54,644 nucleotides of DNA from Longirhabdus pacifica (GCF_004115085.1 NZ_QXJP01000028.1:1-54644), one strand, 5' to 3'. Counted from the first letter of the stretch, positions 37,552 through 46,593 are shown. Made by a program: numbers and translations. The notes: a model not told the origin generated them from the letters alone.

Positions 37552-38391
37552 TTATTCCTCACCTTCTTCAAAATAGTTACCTGAGTATACTTTCACTCTT
37601 CTTTCTTGCGTATTCACTTCTACTAGTCTTGCTAATGAAGTATATTCTTCTACTAATGGATATTTGCCATCTTCTTCTCTAGCTTCTACAAATACCCCTA
37701 CTCCTACTACTTGTGCTTTAAATTCATTCATTAAATCGATCATTCCACGAACCGTTCCACCGGCTTTCATAAAATCATCGATAATGATGACTTTCGATTG
37801 TTCTTGCAACGCTCTTCTCGCAAGAGACATCGTTTGAATGCGTTTACTAGAACCAGCTACGTAATTAATACTCACTGCTGATCCTTCCGTAACGTTGTGA
37901 TCTCTACGAGCGACGATAACGGGAACATTTAAGTAAGATGATGTAGCATAAGCGAGTGGAATACCCTTTGTTTCCACCGTAAGAATGTAGTCTATGTTAG
38001 ACAAATGAGAAAAAGCGGTTGCAAATGTTTTGCCTAATTCTCTTAACACATGCGGGTTTCCTAAAATGTCCGACATGTATAAATACCCACCAGGTAAAAT
38101 TCGTTCTGGCTGACTTAATTCTAAACAAATTTCATCTACGATTACCTTAGACTCTTGTTTTGAGCGTTGAGGTATGTAGATGACGCCTCCAGTAGCACCA
38201 GCCAATGTTTGTAGATCCCCTAACCCTTCCATGGATAAAACTTCTTTTATGATGGCAAGATCTTCACTAATAGAAGATTTAGCAGATTGATATCGTTCGG
38301 AAAATGTGGTCAACGGGATTAATGTGTGGGGACTAGCCAACAAAAATTGTGTCATATCCACAAGTCGATAACTACGTTTTAATTTTTTCAT
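37552..38391 (-). CDS. purR: Purine operon repressor PurR
   Basis: PurR represses purine genes and responds to PRPP and (p)ppGpp. The 279-residue protein has an N-terminal winged-helix domain (KLKRSYRLVDMTQFLL) and a phosphoribosyltransferase-like effector domain with the PRPP motif VIIIDDFMKAGGT. I chose the ATG at 38391, preceded by AAGGAGGGG. The 34 upstream in-frame codons are leader. The order purR-ridA-spoVG is as in B. subtilis. Confidence 0.95.
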   Translation of the reverse strand: MKKLKRSYRLVDMTQFLLASPHTLIPLTTFSERYQSAKSSISEDLAIIKEVLSMEGLGDLQTLAGATGGVIYIPQRSKQESKVIVDEICLELSQPERILPGGYLYMSDILGNPHVLRELGKTFATAFSHLSNIDYILTVETKGIPLAYATSSYLNVPVIVARRDHNVTEGSAVSINYVAGSSKRIQTMSLARRALQEQSKVIIIDDFMKAGGTVRGMIDLMNEFKAQVVGVGVFVEAREEDGKYPLVEEYTSLARLVEVNTQERRVKVYSGNYFEEGEE

Positions 38392-38546
38392 TTCATCCCC
38401 TCCTTCAATCCAATCACGAATATTATAATGAGAATATAACATTATTATCCGCTTTTTTTCAAGGAGATAAACAAAAACTAATGCATTTTCCACTTTAGCT
38501 TTTCAAATTGCTCGTGATTAGCTTCGTGAACAATTCAAATTGCTTA

Positions 38547-39398
38547 TTATAAACTTCGTACTACGTATACTTTTTTACAAAATCCCCTCAAACCGTTATA
38601 CACTCTACGCGCTTTTCGCTCATTGGATACGAGTGCAAATACCGTTGGTCCGCTACCGGACATTAACACACCATCTGCTCCTAGCTTCTCCATCGATTGT
38701 TTGATTTTATTTACTTCTGGATATAGTGAAATCGTCACTTGTTCTAGTACATTTCCTAGCCCAGCACAAATTTGACCATAATCTTGCTGCTGTATCGCTT
38801 CTACCATTTTTTCCGCTGAAGGTCTCTGGGAGATAGCATTTACATTTAGCTGCTGATATATTTCAGCTGTAGATGCATTAATGATTGGCTTTGCAAGTAC
38901 AACCCAACATTGTGGAATATGGTGAACATGCTGTAGGAGCTCTCCCCTTCCTCTAGCTACTGCTGTAGTACCAGTGACGCAAAAGGGAACATCTGAACCC
39001 AGCCGCTCTCCAAGCTTTTCTATCTCATCTGTGGATAGCTGCAAATTCCATAATCTATTCAGACCTCTCAGTGTAGCCGCTGCATCACTGCTTCCTCCAG
39101 CCAAACCTGCTGCAACAGGAATGTTTTTCTGTATATCGATCTTTACACCAGAAGAAATATTATACTCCTCTTTTATTAACGCTGCGGCTTGATACACTAA
39201 ATTTCGTGCATCGAGAGGAATAGATCCAGAAGAACTGGATAATATGATTTCATCTTTTTCATATTCGCTAATCACTAATCGATCAGCTAAATCTATACTG
39301 GTCATTACCATCTCCACTTCATGGTAACCGTCTTCTCGTTTATGTAATACATCTAAAGTTAAATTTATTTTAGCTGCTGCTTTTTCAAATACTTTCAT
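38547..39398 (-). CDS. ispE: 4-diphosphocytidyl-2-C-methyl-D-erythritol kinase
   Basis: It phosphorylates CDP-ME in the MEP isoprenoid pathway. The 283-residue GHMP kinase has [22 protein letters not shown] at the start, the ATP loop [15 protein letters not shown] (residues 91-105) and [11 protein letters not shown] near the end. sspF, normally between veg and ispE, is absent: the 148-base gap holds only the veg terminator and AT-rich sequence. Confidence 0.96.
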   Translation of the reverse strand: MKVFEKAAAKINLTLDVLHKREDGYHEVEMVMTSIDLADRLVISEYEKDEIILSSSSGSIPLDARNLVYQAAALIKEEYNISSGVKIDIQKNIPVAAGLAGGSSDAAATLRGLNRLWNLQLSTDEIEKLGERLGSDVPFCVTGTTAVARGRGELLQHVHHIPQCWVVLAKPIINASTAEIYQQLNVNAISQRPSAEKMVEAIQQQDYGQICAGLGNVLEQVTISLYPEVNKIKQSMEKLGADGVLMSGSGPTVFALVSNERKARRVYNGLRGFCKKVYVVRSL

Positions 39399-39483
39399 CC
39401 TTCTACGTTTCCCCTTACCAACTCTGTCATGACGTTTTACTTTATACTATAACAAAACAAATAAAGTAAAAAAAGGACGTAGA

Positions 39484-39518
39484 TATTAGAAAGAGCCGAT
39501 TACACAATCATCGACTCA
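39484..39518 (-). terminator. Terminator after veg
   Basis: GAGCCGAT (39493-39500) pairs with ATCGACTC (39510-39517) with one G-T pair. The minus strand follows with CTTTCTAAT. It isolates veg from ispE. Confidence 0.65.
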
Positions 39519-39546
39519 TTTCCATACTTCACATGAATGTATATAT

Positions 39547-39822
39547 CTATTGTTGAATGTAAGAAATTCGAACTTGTCCTTCTTCTCTACATACGGTTAA
39601 TTCCACAGCTTCTGTTAAAATATCCGCATAGCTATAGGATACTCGTTTAAAAGCATTCTGTTCCTCATCCAATTTAACGATAAATACGGATGGGTAAGTT
39701 TCTTCCAGTACTCCCGTGCGCTCAATAGTCTTTCTGCGACCACCATTCGCTTTCAATAGCACTTTTGCTCCGACATGAGGTTCTAAAATACGTTTAATGT
39801 CAACCAATGAATTTTTTGACAT
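39547..39822 (-). CDS. veg: Veg protein
   Basis: The 91-residue protein begins [18 protein letters not shown] and contains [30 protein letters not shown], the typical Veg core (86 residues in B. subtilis). It is linked to biofilm formation and spore outgrowth; the mechanism is not established. AGGTGGTG precedes ATG. It has a strong promoter and a terminator, so it is monocistronic. Confidence 0.95.
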   Translation of the reverse strand: MSKNSLVDIKRILEPHVGAKVLLKANGGRRKTIERTGVLEETYPSVFIVKLDEEQNAFKRVSYSYADILTEAVELTVCREEGQVRISYIQQ

Positions 39823-39850
39823 TGTAAAGCACCACCTCTTTCTGTATATA

Positions 39851-39880
39851 GTTATACCAAAAAAAAAGGGGGTTTGTCAA
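39851..39880 (-). promoter_or_regulatory. Sigma-A promoter of veg
   Basis: On the minus strand TTGACA (39875-39880) and TATAAC (39851-39856) are 18 bases apart. B. subtilis veg is known for one of its strongest promoters. Confidence 0.65.
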
Positions 39881-39958
39881 ATCAAACAAAATATTATATC
39901 AATCTATTAAATGATTTGTCAATGGAATTTGATCAATTTATTCGATGAATATGCGCTT

Positions 39959-40825
39959 TTATTGTGAAGTGTCATTTAAATTGGGAAGTCCTATCCTATA
40001 ATTTCCTCTTGTTTCTATTCCGCCTATCCCTTTTAGACCACTTATCGTATAACTGATGACATCGACCATGTTTACACTTTCTTGTATCGATGTATAAGAA
40101 GTTTTACACGCAATTTGAACAGGATCAAGTGCATGAATTAAAATTCTTCCGGGTGAACTAGCAAAATTTGCTCCCGCTTTCAATAATGCCTCAAAGTGAG
40201 ATTGGCATGCACCAGCAATGATCGTCAATACATCACGATTTCTTTCGAAGGAACGGGCTACTTGCGTCGCTCTTACAAAGCTCGTTGAATTTTTATAGTT
40301 ACTGAGCTCCATTTTATTTTTTTTCCCTTTAATCATGCCATCATGTCCTGTAATGACGACAATATCAGGATGTATTTTAGGAAGTAGTTCTTCAAGTGCG
40401 CTGGCCATGTTACGCTCTTGAATGAAATAGCCTTTTACAGGAACTTTTAATTTGTGATATAGCTCCAAGCTTTTATTTAAATATTTTTCGTCTCCGTCTA
40501 AATGCAATACTTTACCAGGAACATCAAAGTACGTATTTTGTAATTCACTATTGGTTACTTCTCTATATTGCTCATTTAATTTTTTATGATATTGCCCTCT
40601 GCTTTCCAATATATTTACTTCTATTTGCTTTACTTGCTCGTCGGTGACAACGTCTTTTTCTTTCCGCATAGAATGGTCCCATAATTGCAAGTCGTTGATC
40701 GGTGCATCTGCTAACAAGCGAAATTCTGTACCTCTAATGAATGCCATATCCCCATATATTTCAACGATGGTAAACAAAATATCTCCGCCGTACGATTTTC
40801 TAGTGACATAATCCCCTCGCTTCAC
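39959..40825 (-). CDS. yabG: Sporulation-specific protease YabG
   Basis: YabG is a sigma-K-dependent protease that cleaves coat proteins such as SpoIVA, YeeK and SafA. The 288-residue protein (290 in B. subtilis) has the N-terminal KOW-like MKRGDYVTRKSYGGDILF, DIVVITGHDGMIKG (His-Asp) and IIAGACQSHFEALLKAGANFASSPGRI (Cys). The start is GTG with GGAGGG seven bases upstream. That site lies within an 11-bp inverted repeat. Confidence 0.95.
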   Translation of the reverse strand: MKRGDYVTRKSYGGDILFTIVEIYGDMAFIRGTEFRLLADAPINDLQLWDHSMRKEKDVVTDEQVKQIEVNILESRGQYHKKLNEQYREVTNSELQNTYFDVPGKVLHLDGDEKYLNKSLELYHKLKVPVKGYFIQERNMASALEELLPKIHPDIVVITGHDGMIKGKKNKMELSNYKNSTSFVRATQVARSFERNRDVLTIIAGACQSHFEALLKAGANFASSPGRILIHALDPVQIACKTSYTSIQESVNMVDVISYTISGLKGIGGIETRGNYRIGLPNLNDTSQ

Positions 40826-40829
40826 GATA

Positions 40830-40889
40830 CATCCCTCCTTCCATCATCATATGGCTGTTAGCCCATTATGGTGAAAAAAAGGAGGGATG
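40830..40889 (-). other. Inverted repeat covering the yabG ribosome site
   Basis: On the minus strand CATCCCTCCTT (complement of 40879-40889) is followed 38 bases later by AAGGAGGGATG (complement of 40830-40840), a perfect 11-bp match that includes the yabG ribosome site. A sigma-K-like pair AC-N17-CATATGATG lies inside the loop. If transcription starts there, only one arm is in the yabG mRNA. Confidence 0.6.
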
Positions 40890-40921
40890 ACTGTAAAAGA
40901 TATTTTGTTATTGTTGTCGGA

Positions 40922-41806
40922 CTATGCTTGTATTTCGTTGCTTAATAAAGCAAACTCCTCAATACTGAGCGTCTCTCCTCTTCGAGAAGGTTCGATTTTA
41001 CATCGTTCCAGTACAGCTAGGAGCTTGGGCTTGTCGCCTGTAAAATATACACGACTTAGGTTATTTAGAATGGTTTTTCTTCGACTAGCAAAAGCGCTTT
41101 TTACGACATTGAAAAAGTGCTGTTCGTCTTTCACTTCCACTTTTGGACGTTTCCTTCTTTGCAATCGAATCACGGTAGAGTCCACATTAGGCTGAGGAAT
41201 AAATACCGTTTTTGGCACGTCCGTTACGATATCTGTTTCGCAATAATATTGCACAGCAATACTTAAACTTCCATATTGCTTACTACCTGGAGCAGAACAT
41301 ATTCTCATCGCCACTTCTTTTTGAATCATGATGACCATATGATGAAATGGAAAAGCATCTTCTAGAAATTTAAAGATAATTGGTGTTGTAACATAATATG
41401 GAAGGTTGGCTATCACATGAACGTTTTCCACATCTTCAAAGTGATGGTGGTAAAGCTGCTGTAGATCTGCACTCAACACATCCTGATGCAGTACTTGTAT
41501 ATTATTCTTTTCTGATGATGTTGTTTTTTCCAAAATAGGAATCAATCGCTGATCTATCTCGAGTGCTACTACTTTTCTGGCTTGTTGACCTAAAAATTGT
41601 GTTAATGAACCAATTCCAGGACCTACTTCCACCACACCGTCTTCTTCACCAATAGAAGCTGCATCCACAATATTTGAAAGTACATTCGTATCAATTAAAA
41701 AGTTTTGTCCTAAACTTTTTTTAAACGTAAAACCGTATTGTTTCAACACTTCTTTCGTATTCGATGGAATTGCAATAATATTAGCATTGTCATTACTATT
41801 ACTCAT
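40922..41806 (-). CDS. ksgA: 16S rRNA dimethyladenosine transferase KsgA (RsmA)
   Basis: It dimethylates two adjacent adenines in helix 45 of 16S rRNA. The 294-residue protein has the FKKSLGQNFL start signature, SAM loop VEVGPGIGSLT, acidic LEIDQRL and catalytic NLPYYVTTPI. It overlaps rnmV by four bases, as in B. subtilis, so the two are coupled. Confidence 0.97.
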   Translation of the reverse strand: MSNSNDNANIIAIPSNTKEVLKQYGFTFKKSLGQNFLIDTNVLSNIVDAASIGEEDGVVEVGPGIGSLTQFLGQQARKVVALEIDQRLIPILEKTTSSEKNNIQVLHQDVLSADLQQLYHHHFEDVENVHVIANLPYYVTTPIIFKFLEDAFPFHHMVIMIQKEVAMRICSAPGSKQYGSLSIAVQYYCETDIVTDVPKTVFIPQPNVDSTVIRLQRRKRPKVEVKDEQHFFNVVKSAFASRRKTILNNLSRVYFTGDKPKLLAVLERCKIEPSRRGETLSIEEFALLSNEIQA

Positions 41807-42357
41807 GATGATTCGCCCCTCTGTCCATCGAGCTGTTGTAAAGCGCGCTCAAATTCTTCCTTTGTAATCTGAAATACAGATAACCGCTTTAAAAATTGCT
41901 TGCCATTACAGCATCCGATACGAAGTAAATTGCCCATTTCTAACCTTCGACTGGCGGCATGGGGATGAGAAACCAATTGGGATACTATTAGATCTTGCAT
42001 AGTAACCTGCGGATTCCACGCTGTACTCTCACTTTTCACTTCTTCCAATGCTTTTTTTATCGTTGCTGGACTAGCATTTTCAACTCCGATATTTTTTTTA
42101 CGCTTCGCTTCGTCTTGGGTTATAAATGCATGCTTACAGCCTGAAACTTGGGATGCAATCGTTTTTCTTATTTTTTCTCCTGCAAAATCAGGATCTGTGA
42201 AAATAATAACGCCCCTTCGCTTTTGTGCTAAGCGAATAGAGGCGATGATTTGTTTATTGATTGCTGATCCTCCAGTTTCAATCGTATCTGCGTCTACTGC
42301 TCTTTTAATCGCTGTTGTATCATCTTTTCCTTCAACGACTATCACTTCTTGGATCAT
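41803..42357 (-). CDS. rnmV: Ribonuclease M5
   Basis: It matures 5S rRNA precursors. The 184-residue Toprim nuclease has the acidic EGKDD (Glu in VVEGKDDTTAIKRAVDAD), the DPD motif in IIFTDPDFAGEKIR and a C-terminal domain. It lies 46 bases after yabE and overlaps ksgA. Its substrate, a 5S rRNA gene, lies at the window's right edge. Confidence 0.95.
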   Translation of the reverse strand: MIQEVIVVEGKDDTTAIKRAVDADTIETGGSAINKQIIASIRLAQKRRGVIIFTDPDFAGEKIRKTIASQVSGCKHAFITQDEAKRKKNIGVENASPATIKKALEEVKSESTAWNPQVTMQDLIVSQLVSHPHAASRRLEMGNLLRIGCCNGKQFLKRLSVFQITKEEFERALQQLDGQRGESS

Positions 42358-42403
42358 ATGTTCAATCTAATCCCCTGTCTTTTACTTTTAGTTTGTATTT
42401 ATA

Positions 42404-43486
42404 TTAGAGCGGCTTATTTTCACCGATCACATATACTATAAATCCTGTTTGCTTACCAAATTGTTTCGCTTGATCATACGAATCCATGTAAAGGTCAATT
42501 TTATTGCCTTTAATCGCGCTCCCAATATCCTCTGCTTTACGGAAGCCATATCCTTCAATATAAACCCACCATCCGAGAGGTATGACGTTAGGGTCTACAG
42601 CTATAGTATGACCCGCCTGCACCGTCGCTCCCGTATACGTGATTCCGTATCCAGCATCACCTTCTGATTTACCTGTGGAAGCCGCACCAGCATCGTATGC
42701 GGTTAGTGTAACATTTTCAAGCACCTTTTTCACGCCAAACTTGATCCCATCTTTATCGATTTCCATAATATCAGGGGAAGATGCGGATAACAATATGCTC
42801 GGTTTTAACGTTCCTATGACAACAATTTCGCTAACCATAGGTTCAATGACATCCTGTTTAATTTCTTTCTCTACTACCAACTCTCCGTCTTCATACACTT
42901 TTTCTACTGTGACTTCCATTTGACCTGCTTTACCCGCTTGTTCAACTCTTTGCTGTCCTTCAAGTAGTGTTTCATCATTTTTTTCTACCGTTTCATACGG
43001 TATACTAACTTGCGTTTGTTCAAACTCTCGGTCTACTTGTGTAATGGTAATTTGGTCGTTTTCTTTTACCACATTTAATCTACTCGGTTCTACTTTGTCT
43101 AATGGTCCTAGTTCAATACCTTGATATAAGAGCATTTCTTCCACTGTCATCGTTGTGGTGTATCTCGTTTCTGTTTTCCCTGTGACGGTGATGCTAACGG
43201 GAAATGGCTTGTTTATGACAATAATATCCCCGTCTTGCAACCAATCATTCCCCTCATGAGAAATACGATCGTGTTCATCTATTACGATCTGCTCATCTTC
43301 TAGTAAGCTAGATACTTTAAATTTAAAAGTATGTGCTGTTCTCATTTCATCATCGATAATAATCGTTATCGATTTGGATAAATAAGTATAGGTGGCAACG
43401 AATAGTATAGCAAGCATTAGCATACTTGCTGCAACCCAATACATTTTCTTACCCATTTTAGTTACATCTAATATATTTAGATTCAT
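42404..43486 (-). CDS. yabE: YabE-like protein with DUF348, G5 and 3D domains
   Basis: This is a probable cell-wall hydrolase of the Rpf-like/stationary-phase group. The 360-residue protein has an N-terminal membrane anchor (about 16-33), two DUF348 repeats (about 34-145), a G5-type region with VEKVYEDGELVVEKE, and a C-terminal 3D domain with LTAYDAG, AVDPNVIPLGWWVYIEGYG and DLYMDS, whose aspartates are catalytic in lytic transglycosylases. B. subtilis YabE is longer (437). Its leader contains a terminator-like hairpin. Confidence 0.92.
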   Translation of the reverse strand: MNLNILDVTKMGKKMYWVAASMLMLAILFVATYTYLSKSITIIIDDEMRTAHTFKFKVSSLLEDEQIVIDEHDRISHEGNDWLQDGDIIVINKPFPVSITVTGKTETRYTTTMTVEEMLLYQGIELGPLDKVEPSRLNVVKENDQITITQVDREFEQTQVSIPYETVEKNDETLLEGQQRVEQAGKAGQMEVTVEKVYEDGELVVEKEIKQDVIEPMVSEIVVIGTLKPSILLSASSPDIMEIDKDGIKFGVKKVLENVTLTAYDAGAASTGKSEGDAGYGITYTGATVQAGHTIAVDPNVIPLGWWVYIEGYGFRKAEDIGSAIKGNKIDLYMDSYDQAKQFGKQTGFIVYVIGENKPL

Positions 43487-43593
43487 ATTATTTCCTCCTC
43501 ACGCAAAAGCTAAAACATTATAATTCAAGTTAGCCAACATATTTATGCAGCCAAAAAACAGCCAAGGGAAGACTATTCCTTGAAACATACATA

Positions 43594-43636
43594 GCTAAAA
43601 AGCCTGTCAAAGATAAACTCTTTGTATCAGGCTTTG
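43594..43636 (-). terminator. Terminator hairpin between tatD and yabE
   Basis: CAGGCTTT (43628-43635) pairs with AAAGCCTG (43598-43605), with an inner TCTTTG/CAAAGA; the minus strand then has TTTTTAG. It may end tatD, but it lies about 200 bases past the tatD stop and downstream of a promoter-like pair. It could therefore be an attenuator in the yabE leader. Confidence 0.75.
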
Positions 43637-43747
43637 ATGTCGACTCTTGATGTGTATGAAAGTAGTAAAATGTGGAACAGTTTTGTCTATGATGAGTTTA
43701 CGTACTTTTTACGAAACTGTAAAGGAGGAAAAAATTCGATTTTTTAT

Positions 43748-43775
43748 ATTTTAACTAGTAATATTAGCTTGACAA
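43748..43775 (-). promoter_or_regulatory. Possible sigma-A promoter upstream of yabE
   Basis: On the minus strand TTGTCA (43770-43775) and TAAAAT (43748-43753) are 16 bases apart. The predicted leader is about 255 bases. The rest of the 353-base gap 43487-43839 holds the hairpin at 43594-43636 and an anti-ribosome-site-like TTCCTCCTTTAC. Confidence 0.45.
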
Positions 43776-43839
43776 GAGGTAGATGTTATGATAATGATAA
43801 TTTTTCACAACGATTCTCCATTTTCCTTATGCTTTCTCT

Positions 43840-44610
43840 CTATTTCGGAAGTGAAAATAATGTATTGGCATTATTTGTAGTTATTTTTAACATTTCCTGT
43901 AATTTTATCTGTTTTATTTCCGCTGCTGCTTCTGCTACGTAGGTAACATAGGCACTTTCATTTCTTTTTCCTCTAAATGGATGCGGTGTCAAATAAGGAC
44001 TATCTGTTTCTACTAATAGTCGTTCAAGTGGCACTTGTCGCAACACTTCTTTTGGTTTTTTTGCATTTTTAAACGTGACAGGTCCACCGAAAGAAATATA
44101 AAAATTCATATTTAAGCATTCTTTTGCCATTTCCCAACTTCCCGAAAAGCAGTGCATCACTCCGCCGACTTCATGTGCCTTTTCTTCCTTCAAAATACGG
44201 ACGATATCCATATGTGCTTCTCGATCATGAATAATAATGGGCATATTACACTTTCTAGCCAATCTCACCTGCTGTCTGAACACATCTTCCTGTACTTCTT
44301 TTGGGGAAGTATCCCAGTGATAGTCCAATCCCATCTCACCAATGGCTACTACTTTTTCATGCTTACATAATTGCTCTATCCACAGTAAATCTTCATGTTT
44401 CATGTCTATGGCATCAACGGGATGCCAACCGACAGCAGCATAAATAAAATCGTAGTCGTTTGTTAGCTGCATCGTTTGTTCAATTGTCTCTCGGTTAAAA
44501 CCAACATTAATTATTTTTTCTACTCCCGCTTGCCGTGCTCGTTGAATAACTTCATCACGATCTTCGTCAAATTGTTCCGCATTTAAATGGGCATGTGTAT
44601 CAATCAACAT
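43840..44610 (-). CDS. tatD: TatD-family metal-dependent nuclease/hydrolase
   Basis: The 256-residue TIM-barrel hydrolase has MLIDTHAHLN (two metal-binding His) at the N terminus, GEMGLDYHWDTSP, PIIIHDREA, MHCFSGS and LLVETDSPYLTPHPFRGKRNE at the C terminus. It is YabD in B. subtilis and probably acts as a 3'-5' DNase. In B. subtilis metG (metS) lies just upstream; here an HD-domain gene takes its place. Confidence 0.95.
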   Translation of the reverse strand: MLIDTHAHLNAEQFDEDRDEVIQRARQAGVEKIINVGFNRETIEQTMQLTNDYDFIYAAVGWHPVDAIDMKHEDLLWIEQLCKHEKVVAIGEMGLDYHWDTSPKEVQEDVFRQQVRLARKCNMPIIIHDREAHMDIVRILKEEKAHEVGGVMHCFSGSWEMAKECLNMNFYISFGGPVTFKNAKKPKEVLRQVPLERLLVETDSPYLTPHPFRGKRNESAYVTYVAEAAAEIKQIKLQEMLKITTNNANTLFSLPK

Positions 44611-44646
44611 AAGTAAGCTCCTCTATTTCAATTTTTTATCCTATGA

Positions 44647-45888
44647 TTATTTAGGTATAGTGAGATGTTGTACCATTTCTTCTGGAAAATATAAATGATG
44701 CACGCCTCGTTTTTCTCCACTAATGGATTTAATGACCTCAGATCTTTTGGAGATTTCTATCAGCTTATCTTCTTTTGTCATGATAAGAATAGGCTGTTTT
44801 TTGTGGTCTTTTTCCGACTGATATATATCATAAGGCATATCCAAAGGGTATTCCATTTCTAAATAGTACTTCGGATCAAACCCTCTCTTGCTCAATGTTT
44901 CTTGTGCATATTCTAATATACCCTCTTTTTCATGTACAATCTTGTATTTAAATAGGTGACGATGTAAAAAGCGTGAACATAAGTCAGAAAGAATCGGGTC
45001 TTTTTCATTAATCCATTGCATCAATAGCATCTGAATGAAAGATTCATCTAATATAAAATAGTCATGAATATCCATGTTACCTTCCATTAACTTAGGAAGT
45101 GGATCAATAAAAATATGAAAAGTGTAATCCATCAAGTACAGGTCTTTCACCCGCTGAAATATTTTTCTCAAGATAATCTCAGAACTCCGCGTGACAGGAT
45201 GAAAATATACTTGCCAGTACATCTGATATCTAGCCATCAAATATGCTTCTATCGCATGCACACCATTTTCTTTTACTACAATTTTTCCATCATAAGGCCT
45301 CAGCATACGAACAATACGATCAAAATCAAAAGTACCATAGTTCACACCTGTAAAATGGGCATCTCGCAAAAGATAGTCCATTCTATCGGCATCTAATTGA
45401 CTGGAAATCAAGCTAACAATACTGCCATTTTCATATGTTTTTTGTACGACTTGCTTTATTTTTTCTGGCAAGTCACTTTGATATGTTCGAAGTGCTTTGG
45501 AAACTTCCGTATCTTCACATAGCATACGACATGTCCAGTCTTCATGATGAAAGTGAAACACGGTTTCAAAGGAGTGGGAGAATGGACCATGACCAATGTC
45601 ATGTAATAACGCTGCACTTAGTGCAAGTAAAATCTCTTCTTCAGACCATGCTACGTATCCGTTTCGTTGGAAAGAAGATATAATTTTTCGGGTGACCTCA
45701 TAGACACCTAAAGAGTGAGAGAACCGACTATGTTCTGCACCATGAAACGTATAGAAAGACGTGCCTAACTGACGAATACGACGTAGCCGCTGCATCTCTT
45801 TTGTGTTAATAAGATCCCATATCAGTGGGTGTTTCACGTAAATATATTGGTGAACAGCATCCTTAAACACTTTTTCTTCTTTTAACAT
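44647..45888 (-). CDS. HD-domain phosphohydrolase, YwfO-like
   Basis: The 413-residue protein has the HD superfamily metal motifs RRIRQLGTSFYTFHGAEHSRFSHSLGV and LLHDIGHGPFSHSFE, then DADRMDYLLRDAHFTGVNYG. This is the dGTPase-like/YwfO type (433 residues in B. subtilis); the substrate is uncertain. I chose the ATG at 45888, with GAGGGAGTGA upstream. It sits between tatD and abrB, where B. subtilis has metG (metS). In B. subtilis ywfO is far away. Confidence 0.88.
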   Translation of the reverse strand: MLKEEKVFKDAVHQYIYVKHPLIWDLINTKEMQRLRRIRQLGTSFYTFHGAEHSRFSHSLGVYEVTRKIISSFQRNGYVAWSEEEILLALSAALLHDIGHGPFSHSFETVFHFHHEDWTCRMLCEDTEVSKALRTYQSDLPEKIKQVVQKTYENGSIVSLISSQLDADRMDYLLRDAHFTGVNYGTFDFDRIVRMLRPYDGKIVVKENGVHAIEAYLMARYQMYWQVYFHPVTRSSEIILRKIFQRVKDLYLMDYTFHIFIDPLPKLMEGNMDIHDYFILDESFIQMLLMQWINEKDPILSDLCSRFLHRHLFKYKIVHEKEGILEYAQETLSKRGFDPKYYLEMEYPLDMPYDIYQSEKDHKKQPILIMTKEDKLIEISKRSEVIKSISGEKRGVHHLYFPEEMVQHLTIPK

Positions 45889-46086
45889 TCTCTTCACTCC
45901 CTCAAATTTGCAATATTTCTTTCTTATTCGACAAATTATACTATGAAATGGTGACAACGTTAGGTTTTTATTAAGTAACTATGAAATACTTGGTCATCTC
46001 TCATCATTTTACATGGAAATCAAAACGTGCAATGTCTCGGTCAAATCATATGCAACCATTGGAAAATTTACGTACGTGAAAATTGA

Positions 46087-46115
46087 TTGACTATTATGGG
46101 AATGGTTGGTATGAT
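46087..46115 (+). promoter_or_regulatory. Sigma-A promoter of abrB
   Basis: TTGACT (46087-46092) and TATGAT (46110-46115) with 17 bases between, about 70 bases before the start codon. Confidence 0.75.
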
Positions 46116-46131
46116 ATATAAATAAAGAATA

Positions 46132-46148
46132 TGTCGAATTGTGACGAT
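46132..46148 (+). promoter_or_regulatory. Tandem Spo0A boxes downstream of the abrB promoter
   Basis: TGTCGAA (46132-46138) and TGACGAT (46142-46148) sit just past the transcription start. B. subtilis abrB has nearly the same arrangement (TGTCGAA followed by TGACGAA), where Spo0A-P represses abrB. Confidence 0.8.
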
Positions 46149-46182
46149 AAAATACAACATTATTCCAATGGAGGTTTTTTTC

Positions 46183-46452
46183 ATGAAATCCACAGGTATT
46201 GTAAGAAAAGTAGACGAGCTAGGGCGCGTCGTTATTCCGATTGAACTACGCAGAACACTTGGTATTGGTGAAAAAGATGCGCTAGAAATTTATGTTGATG
46301 GTGAGCGCATCATGTTAAAGAAATATGAGCCTGCATGTATCTTTACTGGGAATGCAGACGATCTTATTTACTTTAAAGGCAAAATGATCAGCAAAAATTG
46401 TATTCCTGAACTAATGGATCTTTATAAATCAATGACAAATGAGAAAGAATAG
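46183..46452 (+). CDS. abrB: Transition-state regulator AbrB
   Basis: AbrB represses post-exponential genes until Spo0A-P turns it off. The 89-residue protein (96 in B. subtilis) starts MKSTGIVRKVDELGRVVIPI, the swapped-hairpin DNA-binding domain, followed by a small dimerisation domain (GKMISKNCIPELMDLYKSM). GGAGGT lies before the ATG at 46183. It is on the plus strand, opposite to neighbours, as in B. subtilis. Confidence 0.97.
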   Translation: MKSTGIVRKVDELGRVVIPIELRRTLGIGEKDALEIYVDGERIMLKKYEPACIFTGNADDLIYFKGKMISKNCIPELMDLYKSMTNEKE

Positions 46453-46513
46453 GTTATAATAAAAAGGTATTTTTATATTTCGTTAATTCTAACCTTTTCA
46501 TATCTCCTTTAAT

Positions 46514-46547
46514 CCCTCAACCCATTGGGTTTGAGGGTTCTTTTTTT
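46514..46547 (+). terminator. Terminator after abrB
   Basis: CCCTCAACCCA (46514-46524) pairs with TGGGTTTGAGGG (46526-46537), followed by TTC and seven T on the plus strand. Confidence 0.9.
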
Positions 46548-46593
46548 GTTCACTTGATAACTTTTAAACTTTTCATCCTAAGTTAGCACTATA

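Noticed and set aside
40887..41195. 102-codon plus-strand frame with a GGAGGG site just upstream
   Set aside because: It runs antisense through ksgA and the GGAGGG is one arm of the inverted repeat covering the yabG site; the protein looks like a shadow.
43622..43942. Plus-strand frame of 106 codons between yabE and tatD
   Set aside because: It has no ribosome site and runs into tatD antisense.
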